Positions 18,391 to 30,735 of a stretch of DNA of 64,000 bases are shown piece by piece. The DNA is from Cepaea nemoralis (lineage: Eukaryota; Mollusca; Gastropoda; Stylommatophora; Helicidae): contig JACEFZ010015048.1 of assembly GCA_014155875.1 (NCBI GenBank), positions 124,001 to 188,000 on the forward strand, in the 5' to 3' direction. The translations under genes were made by a program, and so were the position numbers. The notes beneath the pieces are model-generated. The model worked only from the letters and a program-made list of their open reading frames with translations. It did not search any database and was not told the DNA's origin. Within the stretch, counting starts at the first letter, position 1. Each line of letters opens with the position of its first letter.

Positions 18391-19897
18391 TGGCAAAGGT
18401 GGAGGAAATTGTAGACAGGACATGATCAGAGATACGGTTTTTTTCCCCTGCAAAGGACTTGCCACATGATGATGATGATGTTGAGGGAGGCAGAGAGTAT
18501 GCATATATTTATATTTTCACACTCCAGAGCACATATGAGTATAAAGTTAATATAAAAATACAAGTAATGAATGTAAATGAGAACATCATCCCCATGGAAG
18601 TCAAGTCCAAGATTTAACAGGAAGTCCCTCTATTTCCATAGCAATGGCTAGAATCGCTTAATAGATAAAGCGTTATCTATTAGCTGATTCCAGCCATTGG
18701 TATGCAAACAGAAGGACTTCCTGTTAAATCTTAGACTTCTGTGGAGATAACGTTCTCCACATTCAAACAATATCAGTGACTATGCACTTAGTATATCATT
18801 TGTTTATTCACTTCACATGATATAGCACTCTGCAGTATGTACCTAATGAGATGCAGCAAATTATGCCAGGCAAAAAACCGTGCAATATTCTGTTTATGGC
18901 ATCCTATGTTTAAATTCACTATAAGAATACATTGCTGTCAGTGTAACTGAGTCTGCTTTCTGAATCCAGTTCTTATTATTCTTCTGCTTTCATCAGGAAT
19001 ATTTTTTGAACGTAATTGTGTTGTGTCAGTTTACAGCTGAGCTGCGATATTAGCACCTTTCGGCCAACACATCTGACTTCTGCAGGAAGTTTGTTGACGG
19101 GGTTTGCCTTCCAGGGTGAGTCCAGCACTAACCTCTACAAGGCATCTTCCGTGGGATGTTAAGACTGTTCTAAGATAGTCGACACCAAACAAAAATACAG
19201 AAAGCTTTGGCTTTCTCATGAAACATGGAGGCCCACCACTGACGATACTGATCTGGAAAACTACGGGGGCTGAATAATCAGACAAAAAAATATGTCAGTA
19301 TTGCATCTATTTGGTTAACACGTAGATAAAAATAGTTAAATGGACGCAGGAAATAAAAGTCCATGGGAATATCGATATATGAAGCCCATAAGCGGGCACT
19401 CTCCCGCTGACTTCACCTCAACACCACAAGGTACAAGAGGAACCTGATGAGATGAGATTCCATAAAGAATCTACCACCCATTTTTCAAGCCTGGATCCAG
19501 TCTAGAGATGCAGAGATCAGGAAATTAGAATTCTTCAGCTAGGGATTCCAAGGCTCACTAAATTATAATAAAGTAACATACTCAGTCTCCATGATGACAA
19601 GTCACATGCCTCATACTCCGAAGGATGAAAGGTTGTTTTTTTTTTTTTCAGACTCTAAAGTAGGAACTGATGCACAAGCCTGTTGCTTCCAAGCTCTTTC
19701 CTAATTTGCTCATTCACATTTCATAATTCACTGCTACACAGCATGACAGATTCTATATAACATTTCAATACTCTATTTCTTACATTTAATGATGATGTCT
19801 TATTATGTATGATTAATTCTCAAATAACTATTAATATCTTCCTCGTTTCACATTAAACCTTTAAGAACATAATAACATCTTGGAAATGGCTACTCAC
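18391..19897. other. host intron with one palindrome, otherwise nothing recognised
   Basis: AT-rich intron sequence. A 196 bp palindrome at 18569-18764 is listed separately. A minus-strand frame at 19031-19285 (84 codons, with VSGGPPCFMRKPK) has no recognised family and no clear splice sites. Confidence 0.45.
18569..18764. repeat. imperfect palindrome (foldback/MITE-like), arms about 95 bp
   Basis: The left arm (AAGATTTAACAGGAAGTCC, AATGGCTAGAATCGCTTAAT) pairs with the right arm (ATTAGCTGATTCCAGCCATT, GGACTTCCTGTTAAATCTTA) at roughly 85 percent, with a loop of only a few bases near 18670. No clear target duplication is seen. Confidence 0.75.
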
Positions 19898-20240
19898 AAC
19901 GGCCAGGTTTGTTCTTGCCCTTAAGCTGGAGCTCAGTGACGACTGGATAGATCTCAGCGCCGACTTCTGGTTATTTAAGCCGCCTGGCACTTCCTGATGC
20001 TGCACCTGGTTGTACACCTGCAGCTGAGGACTCTGTCCAAGCATGTCACCTCCTAGGCCAAACTCCCGCTGGTGGCGGCTGACAAACGCATCCATCGCTG
20101 GCACTGTTGATGGGCGCTGGTCTTTTAAATTCTCAATGTGGAGTAGCGACACACCTGGGGTGCCTATTAAATCTGGCAAGGATTCGGGCATCGAAGGGAT
20201 TGATACAGAGGATGCGTTTGATTGACTGCTGTCCTGGCGC
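19898..20240 (-). CDS. internal exon of minus-strand host gene (repeat-bearing membrane protein)
   Basis: On the minus strand ATTGTTTCAG precedes the exon and GTGAGTAG follows. Its 343 bases begin with one base that completes a codon, which matches exactly the two bases left over at the donor of the repeat-bearing first exon at 24262. It ends in phase 0, matching the next visible exon. It encodes a Ser/Pro/Gln-rich, likely cytosolic or disordered stretch (SSVSIPSMPESLPDLIG, FVSRHQREFGLGGDMLG, SALRSIQSSLSSSLRA). No domain is recognised. Confidence 0.65.
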
Positions 20241-21255
20241 CTGAAACAATAAATGACGATAACAGTGAAGTTAGTTGAATAGCAGATACTTCTGCTGGGG
20301 AATAAAATGTTATGCCTTAACAAATTCTAGGCCAAGGGGTCCAAGGAAACATAATGGGTTCTATTTACCTACAGATGTTTTCTTCCCCTAAAAATGTTGC
20401 CAAGACAGTGGCTTATGGCCTACTCCTTGCAATGTCCAACTTGTAAACAGGACATCCTGTTTTATGCCCTTATCTGAGAAGACTAGGCATACAATCTCAC
20501 TACCCAAGAGATCAACATGCAATGCACCAGTGGCTCTTGGAAAAATTCCTGAGCCCAATACTGAGATCAAACCTGGTTCCTTCAGCACCTGAGACATATA
20601 TATATATGTGTGTGTGTGTCTGTGTCTGCATATGTTGGACTCGCAGAAAATGTTTAGCCATCATTTTGCCAATCCCAGTGACATTCATGAGTAAGATCCA
20701 CCACAGTACATTCCTTATTTCTGAAAACACCTTAGAATATTGCTATCAGAACTGCTTGCTTGCTTGTGTTCGTTGGCTTGAGCTCCAACGTGAAGTCCTG
20801 TATGTCGGATGAAGGCATTCTGTTGTCCAACATCAGTGTGATGTCATACAGGACCTGAGGTTTGCGTGAGTATCCGTTGTCCCATGTCTGGCTTATTGGT
20901 GTGCAGACTGGTGGTTCCTCGCCGTACAGGCAGACACTCTCCGACTTCGGAGGAATCGGCGATCCTACTGACTTTAGCCAGGACCCTGAAGGGACCTGTT
21001 GCCCAGGACGCTCGACAAGGACGCGCCAGTAGGTCTTGGCCAGTATATAACCCGGCCCTGGTGCCTTGGAAACACCTCTGCGTCCCACTATCAGAACTAA
21101 TAGTTCTGCACTATTTTTTTTTTCCATCACCAATATTGAAACAACTATGATTATACTCAAGCAGGCAAGAGTAACAATACCCAATAAATATTAAAATAAC
21201 ACATGGCAAGAAATATAAGAATAAGAAAAGTAATACAAGAATAATAAAGGAAAGT
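20241..21255. other. host intron, nothing recognised
   Basis: Includes a short (TG)n tract near 20600. A 150-codon minus-strand frame at 20732-21184 has no recognisable domain and ends in the adjoining minisatellite. Confidence 0.4.
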
Positions 21256-21259
21256 AACA

Positions 21260-23385
21260 CTGGAATAACACATGACAAGAAATGTAAGAATAACATATGA
21301 CAAGACATGTAAGAATAACACGTGACAAGAAATGTAAGAATAACACATGACAAGAAATGTAAGAATAACACATGACAAGACATGTAAGAATAACATATGA
21401 CAAGACATGTAAGAATAAACACATGACAAGAAATGTTAGAATAACACATGACAAGACATGTAAGAATAACACGAGACAAGAAATGTAAAAATAACATATG
21501 ACAAGACATGTAAGAATAACACATGACAAGACATGTAAGAATAACACATGACAAGACATGCAAGAATAACATATGACAAGACATGTAAGAATAACACATG
21601 ACAAGAAATGTAAGAATAACACATGACAAGACATGCAAGAATAACATATGACAAGACATGTAAGAATAACACATGACAAGACATGTAAGAATAACACATG
21701 ACAAGACATGCAAGAATAACATATGACAAGACATGTAAGAATAACACATGACAAGACATGTAAGAATAACATATAACAAGACATGTAAGAATAACACATG
21801 ACAAGACATGTAAGAATAACATATGACAAGACATGTAAGAATAACACATGACAAGACATGTAAGAATAACACATGACAAGACATGCAAGAATAACATATG
21901 ACAAGACATGTAAGAATAACACATGACAAGAAATGTAAGAATAACACATGACAAGACATGCAAGAATAACATATGACAAGACATGTAAGAATAACACATG
22001 ACAAGACATGTAAGAATAACACATGACAAGACATGCAAGAATAACATATGACAAGACATGTAAGAATAACACATGACAAGACATGTAAGAATAACATATA
22101 ACAAGACATGTAAGAATAACACATGACAAGACATGTAAGAATAACATATGACAAGACATGCAAGAATAACATATAACAAGACATGTAAGAATAACACATG
22201 ACAAGACATGCAAGAATAACATATAACAAGACATGTAAGAATAACACATGACAAGACATGCAAGAATAACATATAACAAGACATGTAAGAATAACACACG
22301 ACAAGACATGCAAGAATAACATATAACAAGACATGTAAGAATAACACATGACAAGACATGTAAGAATAACATATAACAAGACATGCAAGAATAACATATG
22401 ACAAGACATGTACAAATAACACATGACAAGACATGTAAGAATAACATATGACAAGACATGTAAGAATAACACATGACAAGACATGTAAGAATAACATATG
22501 ACAAGACATGTAAGAATAACACATGACAAGATATGTAAGAATAACATATGACAAGACATGCAAGAATAACATATAACAAGACATGTAAGAATAACATATG
22601 ACAAGAAATGTAAGAATAACACATGACAAGACATGTAAGAATAACACATGACAAGACATGTAAGAATAACATATAACAAGACATGTAAGAATAACACATG
22701 TCAAGACATGTAAGAATAACATATAACAAGACATGCAAGAATAACATATGACAAGACATGTAAGAATAACACATGACAAGACATGTAAGAATAACATATG
22801 ACAAGACATGTAAGAATAACATATGACAAGACATGTAAGAATAACACATGACAAGATATGTAAGAATAACATATGACAAGACATGCAAGAATAACACATG
22901 ACAAGACATGCAAGAATAACATATGACAAGACATGTAAGAATAACATATGACAAGACATGCAAGAATAACATATGACAAGACATGCAAGAATAACATATG
23001 ACAAGACATGTAAGAATAACACATGACAAGACATGTAAGAATAACACATGACAAGACATGTAAGAATAACATATGACAAGACATGTAAGAATAACACATG
23101 ACAAGACATGTAAGAATAACACATGACAAGACATGTGAGAATAACACATGACAAGACATGCAAGAATAACACATGACAAGACATGTAAGAATAACACATG
23201 ACAAGACATGTAAGAATAACATATGACAAGACATGTAAGAATAACATATGACAAGAAATGCAAGAATAGCACATGACAAGAAATGTAAGAATAGCTTATA
23301 GCACATGACAAGACATGTCAAAATAACACATGACAAGACATGTAAGAATAACACATGACAAGAAATGTAAGAATAGCACATGATA
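21260..23385. repeat. minisatellite, 25 bp unit, about 84 copies
   Basis: The unit is TAAGAATAACACATGACAAG then ACATG, with common CACATG/CATATG, TAAG/CAAG and ACATG/AAATG variants. The GACAAGACATG core also occurs in the 30 bp array at 16262-18390. The array lies in the intron between the first and second exons of the minus-strand gene. Open frames through it on the minus strand are artefacts of composition. Confidence 0.95.
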
Positions 23386-24261
23386 ACATAGCCACGCTCA
23401 TGTGCCGATAACGTCACATACGGTAAGTCACGTGACTTGGCAAATCACGTGACCAGCCGAGAAAGTTCCGCTATGAATAAAGGGATAATTTATTCATAGC
23501 CGGTGTATAAATAGTCACTTCATTCTTTTAATTCTTCAGGAATTAATTTGGTGAAAGCGACTTTTTAATAAACAAATATTAGGAACTATGATTATGAACT
23601 GACCTTTTAAATAATCGTTTATCGAAGTTATTTCTTTTTTGTCACTTTTATTATCTTATTTATATTATATAAAAGTTATCACTTTTTTATGTCTTTCAAC
23701 ACATCTTTCTCATACCTGTCTCTCACACTAGCTTCGTTATCCGTTATCTATTTCTCTCCTCTCTCATTTCAACCTGCTTCACATACACCAGGTTTTCTTG
23801 CACTATATATGAGTAGCATTTCTTTGTTTATTTGTTAATTCATCAGGTCAGTCAGTCGAAAGCCTGATGTTTTAACTGCCTAATGAGTGTAAATGGTATA
23901 ATGTATGAAAGAGAGTGATAAAAAGGCAGAATGTTAGATGGGCCTGCGTGCCCAATTCTTAACCCTTTCAAAATAAAGTTTTGTTGTTGTTGTTGTCTCT
24001 GAGGCGACACATATTACTGTCAGCTTGGACCGGAATTATCAGGACATAAATAGCAGGAAATAGTAGTGTAGAGTGTGTGTACAGAAACGCACGTTAACAA
24101 TTTTTGAACTCACCTGGGGACACAATTAATTCAATTATTTGTATTGGGGATACCAATCTGGAAAATTATTCTTGATATTTAAACAGTCCTACTTCAAGTA
24201 TGTATAAATTATAAAGTATCCGTAAAAAGAGTTAAATATTGAGAAAAAAAATGGTACTTAC
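23386..24261. other. host intron with a LINE 3' tail
   Basis: At about 23880-23990 lies the 3' end of a LINE family (GCCTGCGTGCCCAATTCTTA and CCCTTTCAAAATAAAG) followed by a (GTT)n tail. The same tail recurs on the other strand at 43300-43480 and 49790-49840. The rest is AT-rich and unrecognised. Confidence 0.55.
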
Positions 24262-26870
24262 GGTTCAACTTTGCTGATGTGTTGGCAGCGGTCTAACTCG
24301 ATCCATTGCGTTGCCTTGTTATAATGTTGTATTGCGGCGTTCGAGTTGTCACCGCCGGCTGTACTCCCTGGCTGGTGGTTGATGCAGTTAGTTCCAGCTG
24401 TACTCCCTGGCTGGTGGTTGATGGAGTTAGTTCCAGCTGTACTCCCTGGCTGGTGGTTGCTGGAGTTAGTTCCAGCTGCACTCCCTGGCTGGTGATTGAT
24501 GGAGTTAGTTCCAGCTGTACTCCCTGGCTGGTGGTTGATGGAGTTAGTTCCAGCTGTACTCCCTGGCTGGTGGTTGATGGAGTTAGTTCCAGCTGTACTC
24601 TCTGGCTGGTGGTTGCTGGAGTTAGTTCCAGCTGTACTCTCTGGCTGGTGGTTGCTGGAGTTAGTTCCAGCTGCACTCCCTGGCTGGTGGTTGCTGGAGT
24701 TAGTTCCAGCTGTACTCCCTGGCTGGTGGTTGCTGGAGTTAGTTCCAGCTGTACTCCCTGGCTGGTGGTTGATGGAGTTAGTTCCAGCTGTACTCCCTGG
24801 CTGGTGGTTGATGGAGTTAGTTCCAGCTGTACTCCCTGGCTGGTGGTTGCTGGAGTTAGTTCCAGCTGTACTCCCTGGCTGGTGGTTGATGGAGTTAGTT
24901 CCAGCTGCACTCCCTGGCTGGTGGTTGCTGGAGTTAGTTCCAGCTGTACTCCCTGGCTGGTGGTTGCTGGAGTTAGTTCCAGCTGTACTCCCTGGCTGGT
25001 GGTTGATGGAGTTAGTTCCAGCTGTACTCCCTGGCTGGTGGTTGATGGAGTTAGTTCCAGCTGTACTCCCTGGCTGGTGGTTGCTGGAGTTAGTTCCAGC
25101 TGTACTCCCTGGCTGGTGGTTGATGGAGTTAGTTCCAGCTGTACTCTCTGGCTGGTGGTTGCTGGAGTTAGTTCCAGCTGTACTCCCTGGCTGGTGGTTG
25201 CTGGAGTTAGTTCCAGCTGTACTCCCTGGCTGGTGGTTGATGGAGTTAGTTCCAGCTGTACTCTCTGGCTGGTGGTTGCTGGAGTTATTTCCAGCTGTAC
25301 TCTCTGGCTGGTGGTTGATGGAGTTAGTTCTAGCTGTACTCTCTGGCTGGTGGTTGATGGAGTTAGTTCCAGCTGTACTCCCTGGCTGGTGGTTGCTGGA
25401 GTTAGTTCCAGCTGTACTCCCTGGCTGGTGGTTGATGGAGTTAGTTCCAGCTGTACTCCCTGGCTGGTGGTTGCTGGAGTTAGTTCCAGCTGTACTCCCT
25501 GGCTGGTGGTTGCTGGAGTTAGTTCCAGCTGCACTCCCTGGCTGGTGGTTGATGGAGTTAGTTCCAGCTGTACTCCCTGGCTGGTGGTTGCTGGAGTTAG
25601 TTCCAGCTGTACTCCCTGGCTGGTGGTTGCTGGAGTTAGTTCCAGCTGCACTCCCTGGCTGGTGGTTGATGGAGTTAGTTCCAGCTGTACTCTCTGGCTG
25701 GTGGTTGCTGGAGTTAGTTCCAGCTGTACTCCCTGGCTGGTGGTTGCTGGAGTTAGTTCCAGCTGTACTCTCTGGCTGGTGGTTGCTGGAGTTAGTTCCA
25801 GCTGCACTCCCTGGCTGGTGGTTGCTGGAATTAGTTCCAGCTGTACTCCCTGGCTGGTGGTTGATGGAGTTAGTTCCAGCTGTACTCTCTGGCTGGTGGT
25901 TGATGGAGTTAGTTCCAGCTGTACTCCCTGGCTGGTGGTTGCTGGAGTTAGTTCCAGCTGTACTCCCTGGCTGGTGGTTGCTGGAGTTAGTTCCAGCTGT
26001 ACTCCCTGGCTGGTGGTTGCTGGAGTTAGTTCCAGCTGTACTCTCTGGCTGGTGGATGATGGAGTTAGTTCCAGCTGCACTCCCTGGCTGGTGGTTGCTG
26101 GAGTTAGTTCCAGCTGTACTCCCTGGCTGGTGGTTGCTGGAGTTAGTTCCAGCTGTACTCCCTGGCTGGTGGTTGCTGGAGTTAGTTCCAGCTGTACTCT
26201 CTGGCTGGTGGTTGCTGGAGTTAGTTCCAGCTGTACTCCCTGGCTGGTGGTTGCTGGAGTTAGTTCCAGCTGTACTCTCTGGCTGGTGGTTGCTGGAGTT
26301 AGTTCCAGCTGTACTCCCTGGCTGGTGGTTGCTGGAGTTAGTTCCAGCTGTACTCTCTGGCTGGTGGTTGCTGGAGTTAGTTCCAGCTGTACTCCCTGGC
26401 TGGTGGTTGCTGGAGTTAGTTCCAGCTGTACTCCCTGGCTGGTGGTTGCTGGAGTTAGTTCCAGCTGTACTCCCTGGCTGGTGGTTGCTGGAGTTAGTTC
26501 CAGCTGTACTCTCTGGCTGGTGGTTGATGGAGTTAGTTTCAGCTGTACTCCCTGGCTGGTGGTTGATGGAGTTAGTTCCAGCTGCACTCCCTGGCTGGTT
26601 CTGGATTGTTCCGGCTGCATTCGGCTCTTGCTGGGTTGCGTTGCCGTTGGCCTGGTCCTCGCGAGCATCCGTGTGTGTGCCATTGCAGACGTTAACAGTA
26701 ACATCAATGTTCCTGTTGAACATAATCATTATCACATACCCGCAGCGTTTGCCTATAACGACTGCCACAAGTATGCCGATTAAGAACGATATTAAGTAAT
26801 TAAAATATTGAGGTTCGTTCTCTTGTTGACCACCAAAGCCAAAGCGATCCATGCGCTCGAGCTTTTCCAT
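24262..26870 (-). CDS. first coding exon of host gene: membrane protein with about 57 tandem 13-residue repeats
   Basis: The frame starts at the ATG at 26870 (MEKLERMDRFGFGG) and leaves through a GTAAGTACC donor at 24261, two bases into a codon. Residues about 24-45 (YLISFLIGILVAVVIG) form one membrane helix. Residues about 100-840 are tandem copies of the 13-residue unit HQPGSTAGTNSSN, with E/G, T/A and S/I variants. The N-S-S form is an N-glycosylation sequon and the N-S-I form is not. High Ser/Thr/Pro suggests a mucin-like stalk if it is exported. The last segment (NAAIQHYNKATQWIELDRC) leaves the repeat. The exon joins in phase with 19898-20240. No homologue is recognised. The opposite strand is also open across the repeat, but it lacks such features. 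Confidence 0.68.
24340..26605. repeat. coding minisatellite, 39 bp unit, about 57 copies
   Basis: The unit TTCCAGCTGTACTCCCTGGC plus TGGTGGTTGATGGAGTTAG is 39 bp, a multiple of three. It keeps the frame of the exon that contains it. Variants (TAC/CAC, CCC/CTC, GAT/GCT) are mostly single-base and give the amino acid alternatives noted in the exon. Confidence 0.95.
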
Positions 26871-26985
26871 ACTGTAATTGTAATCAACTGCTCAACTGCC
26901 ATGAACAAACTATAAAAACTTAGCAAGCGTTTTAAAAACGGACCGAAAAATTGCTCGTAAATAAATAATAAATGGCAATTTGACT

Positions 26986-27183
26986 TTATAGTTGCTTGTT
27001 CAATGTCCAGGCTTCCGCGCCATATAATAGTGTTAAATATACAAAATATTTGACAGTTCTCATGTTTAATGTGTTGTTAATCTCTCTAGATGTTATTACC
27101 GATTTCTTTATGTTGAAAGCATTTTTAGCCATTCCCATTCTCTTTAAACTTTTTGATTTCCGTTTCACTTCTGCCATCATCAA
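26986..27183 (-). mobile_element. LINE reverse transcriptase C-terminal fragment
   Basis: The minus strand encodes GMAKNAFNIKKSVITSREIN and LLYGAEAWTLNK, the typical thumb-adjacent region of LINE reverse transcriptases. Both ends are lost. Confidence 0.7.
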
Positions 27184-27539
27184 TTATTATTATATCATAT
27201 ATATATATGTCCAAAATAAGAGAAACGTGTTACTTGTTCTTGCATCTGTTGGCATTATCTGTGGGACATCCCTGCTGTACTTCTCTTTTATCTCTATGGG
27301 GGACGAATATTTTTTCAAGCGTCTAAGAGACATCACATGTTCCCAGTACAAATTTGAGTCTAGTCCAGATATGCTCTTTCTACAGATTGATATAACTTAA
27401 ACTAAGAAACTTGAGATGTGACATGTCTTTCTGTGTGTGGTTTGCGCAAACAAAGGCACGTGGAGAAACTTGAGGTTGTGAAACTACTCTCTACTTCGTA
27501 CTCCCGTGTCTTGCCTGGGCCCATAAGGGAAGCAAAGAA

Positions 27540-27725
27540 TAGCAACACTGCAGCCTACCACGCATGTCGTAAGAAGCGACTAAGGAGGCTTGATGGTTCC
27601 GTCGCCCTGCTACTGAGTGAGTGCGTGGCGCGACACTGTGAATTGTGAGTCTAGTGTGAAGTTATTTTGAATCTGCCCAAGTTTTTATTTTTGGAACGTG
27701 AATGCATGTTCGGAGCGATGGCAGG
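27540..27725 (+). repeat. dispersed repeat, copy 2, SINE-like
   Basis: It contains CGCATGTCGTAAGAAGCGAC, a core I associate with molluscan SINEs, then a stretch matching 15485-15615 (GCGACACTGTGAATT). Host assignment from this motif is inference. Confidence 0.5.
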
Positions 27726-28570
27726 TGGCTATGTCCCATATTTTTAGAACGTCATTCCCCACTTTCGTATTTCCTCCCTAAAATTTCCCCCCTGCCCCTA
27801 CACAGTATACGTAATAATTGAAGCTAAATCTAATAGCACATACTAAAACAAGTCTAGACATCTACATAAAACGTGATTTGCCGATCTACTTACGTTATAC
27901 AATGAATTTCAGAAGGGTGATACATTCAGAACCATAAAGTATGAAGGGAAAAACAATATCAAGTAATCGGTTCTTGTATTAACGCGATCTTGAAATAATC
28001 TTCATCCCCCCCCTCCCTGGAAACCCCAAAATTTCCCCCTGGGGGGGGGGGGGGGAATTCCCCACCGGTTGAGAACCACTGCTGTAGTACCAGGGTCAAG
28101 TAGCGCTAACCGAGACATCTTTTCACTTCCCAACGAGGCATCCAGGAAACCCTTTCTAGGAAAGGAAAGATCGGCCATGATCTCTGTTGCCATCAAGCAT
28201 AGCTGTCCTGTAGCAGACCTGGGTCTTCTCGCCTCCTTGAGAACACTGCTATAACTCTGTGTCACTTTCACTCGATCCACTTTTATCCTCTCTTTTTCTT
28301 TGCTCCATGAATGATATTATTTTAGATAACGACGGTTTTCATCACAAATATCACATTCCGAAAACTTCATTTGTTAATTTCATGTATCACTGTTCACTTG
28401 TTACTCTCAAATAGTTTATATATTTTAAAGTAATAACTTAAAATTGTTATCATTCGACTTTCTGGTTGTTTTCTAAAAGTCGACCACTCAGTGGTCCAAG
28501 GAGTTTATCCTCTGCTGTTGTTTCTTTTGGCCTGCGACACACCTCATGCTCTGAAGTTTGTGGGTTCTCA

Positions 28571-30735
28571 TTTTCTCCCACACTGCAACATCTTGTTCTG
28601 TCTAATGTGTGACCTTGTCAGTCTACAGAACCACACCTTCACTAACTGCAACATCTTGTTCTATCTAATGTGTGACCTTGCAGATCTACAGAACCACACC
28701 TTCACTAACTGCAACATCTTGTTCTATCTAATGTGTGACCTTGTCAGTCTACAGAACCACACCTTCACTAACTGCAACATCTTGTTCTATCTAATGTGTG
28801 ATCTTGCCCATCTACAGAACCACACCTTCACTAACTGCAACATCTTGTTCTATCTAATGTGTGATCTTGCCCATCTACAGAACCACACCTTCACTAACTG
28901 CAACATCTTGTTCTATCTAATGTGTGATCTTGTCAGTCTACAGAACCACACCTTCACTAACTGCAACATCTTGTTCTATCTAATGTGTGACCTTGCCTGT
29001 CTACAGAACCACACCTTCACTAACTGCAACATCTTGTTCTATCTAATGTGTGATCTTGCCCGTCTACAGAACCACACCTTCACTAACTGCAACATTTTGT
29101 TCTATCTAATGTGTGATCTTGCCAGTCTACAGAACCACACCTTCACTAACTGCAACATCTTGTTCTATCTAATGTGTGATCTTGCCAGTCTACAGAACCA
29201 CACCTTCACTAACTGCAACATCTTGTTCTATCTAATAGTGTGATCTTGTCAGTCTACAGAACCACACCTTCACTAACTGCAACATCTTGTTCTATCTAAT
29301 AGTGTGATCTTGCCAGTCTACAGAACCACACCTTCACTAACTGCAACATCTTGTTCTATCTAATGTGTGATCTTATCCAGTCTACAGAACCACACCTTCA
29401 CTAACTGCAACATCTTGTTCTATCTAATGTGTGATCTTGTCCAGTCTACAGAACCACACCTTCACTAACTGCAACATCTTGTTCTATCTAATGTGTGATC
29501 TTGTCAGTCTACAGAACCACACCTTCACTAACTGCAACATCTTGTTCTATCTAATGTGTGACTATTGCCCAGTCTACAGAACTCACACCTTCACTAACTG
29601 CAACATCTTGTTCTATCTAATGTGTGATCTTGTCAGTCTACAGAACCACACCTTCACTAACTGCAACATTTTGTTCTATCTAATGTGTGATCTTGCCAGT
29701 CTACAGAACCACACCTTCACTAACTGCAACATCTTGTTCTATCTAATGTGTGATCCTTGTCAGTCTACAGAACCACACCTTCACTAACTGCAACATCTTG
29801 TTCTATCTAATGTGTGATCTTGCCCATCTACAGAACCACATCTTCACTAACTGCAACATCTTGTTCTATCTAATGTGTAATCTTGCCCATCTACAGAACC
29901 ACACCTTCACTAACTTCAACATCTTGTTCTGTCTAATGTGTGATCTTGCCCATCTACAGAACCACACCTTCACTAACTGCAACATCTTGTTCTATTTAAT
30001 GTGTGATCTTGCCAGTCTAGAGAACCACACCTTCACTAACTGCAACATTTTGCTCTATCTAATGTGTAATATTGCCCATCTACAGAATCACACCTTCACT
30101 AACTGCAACATTTTGTTCTATCTAATGTGTGATCTTGTCAGTCTACAGAACCACACCTTCACTAACTGCAACATCTTGTTCTATCTAATTGTGATCTTGC
30201 CCATCTACAGAACCACACTTTCACTAACTGCAACATCTGTTTCTATCTAATGTGTGATCTTGTCAGTCTACAGAACCACACCTTCACTAACTGCAACATC
30301 TTATTCTATCTAATGTGTGATCTTGCCCATCTACAGAACCACACCTTCACTAACTGCAACATTTTGCTCTATCTAATGTGCAATATTGCCCATCTACAGA
30401 ATCACACCTTCACTAACTGCAACATTTTGTTCTATCTAATGTGTGATCTTGTCAGACTACAGAACCACACCTTCATTAACTGCAACAACTTGTTCTATCT
30501 AATTGTGATCTTGCCCATCTACAGAACCACACCTTCACTAACTGCAACATCTTGTTCTGTTTAATGTGTGATCTTGTCAGTCTACAGAACCACACCTTCA
30601 CTAACTGCAACATCTTGTTCTATCTAATGTGTGATCTTGTCAGTCTATAGAACCACACCTTCACTAACTGTGACATCTTGTTCTGTCTAGTGTGTGATCT
30701 TGCCCATCTACAGAACCACACCTTCACTAACAATT
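28571..30735. repeat. minisatellite, 63 bp unit, about 34 copies
   Basis: The unit begins CTACAGAACCACACCTTCAC and ends in ATGTGTGATCTTGTCAGT. At 63 bp the frame is kept, and plus-strand open frames of the form LQNHTFTNCNILFYLMCD run through it. Indel-bearing units near 29235, 29310, 29570, 30190 and 30500 break them. No signals support translation. Confidence 0.93.

Larger units (their letters stand above)
26871..28570. other. intergenic region with LINE, SINE-like and hAT-like remnants
   Basis: Upstream flank of the repeat-protein gene. It contains a LINE fragment (26986-27183), a dispersed repeat (27540-27725) and a hAT-type end with a long G run near 28010-28090 (GGTTGAGAACCACTGCTGTA). 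No gene is recognised. Confidence 0.5.

Noticed and set aside
16228..18504. Open frames of 378 to 758 codons on the minus strand, and many short ones on plus
   Set aside because: They run through a 30/28 bp minisatellite without stops. No start context, domain or non-repeat sequence supports a protein.
19031..19285. 84-codon minus-strand frame as a host exon
   Set aside because: No convincing splice sites, and the flanking exons already match in phase without it.
21111..23417. Open frames up to 706 codons on the minus strand
   Set aside because: Composition artefacts of the 25 bp minisatellite.
24306..26783. An 825-codon frame on the plus strand, antisense to the repeat exon
   Set aside because: A 39 bp unit without stops leaves several frames open. 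The minus-strand frame alone has an ATG, a membrane helix, non-repeat ends and a phase-matched splice donor.
28491..30564. Plus-strand frames with repeated LQNHTFTNCN units
   Set aside because: Frames are broken at each indel-bearing unit and have no distinct ends. Treated as a non-coding satellite.
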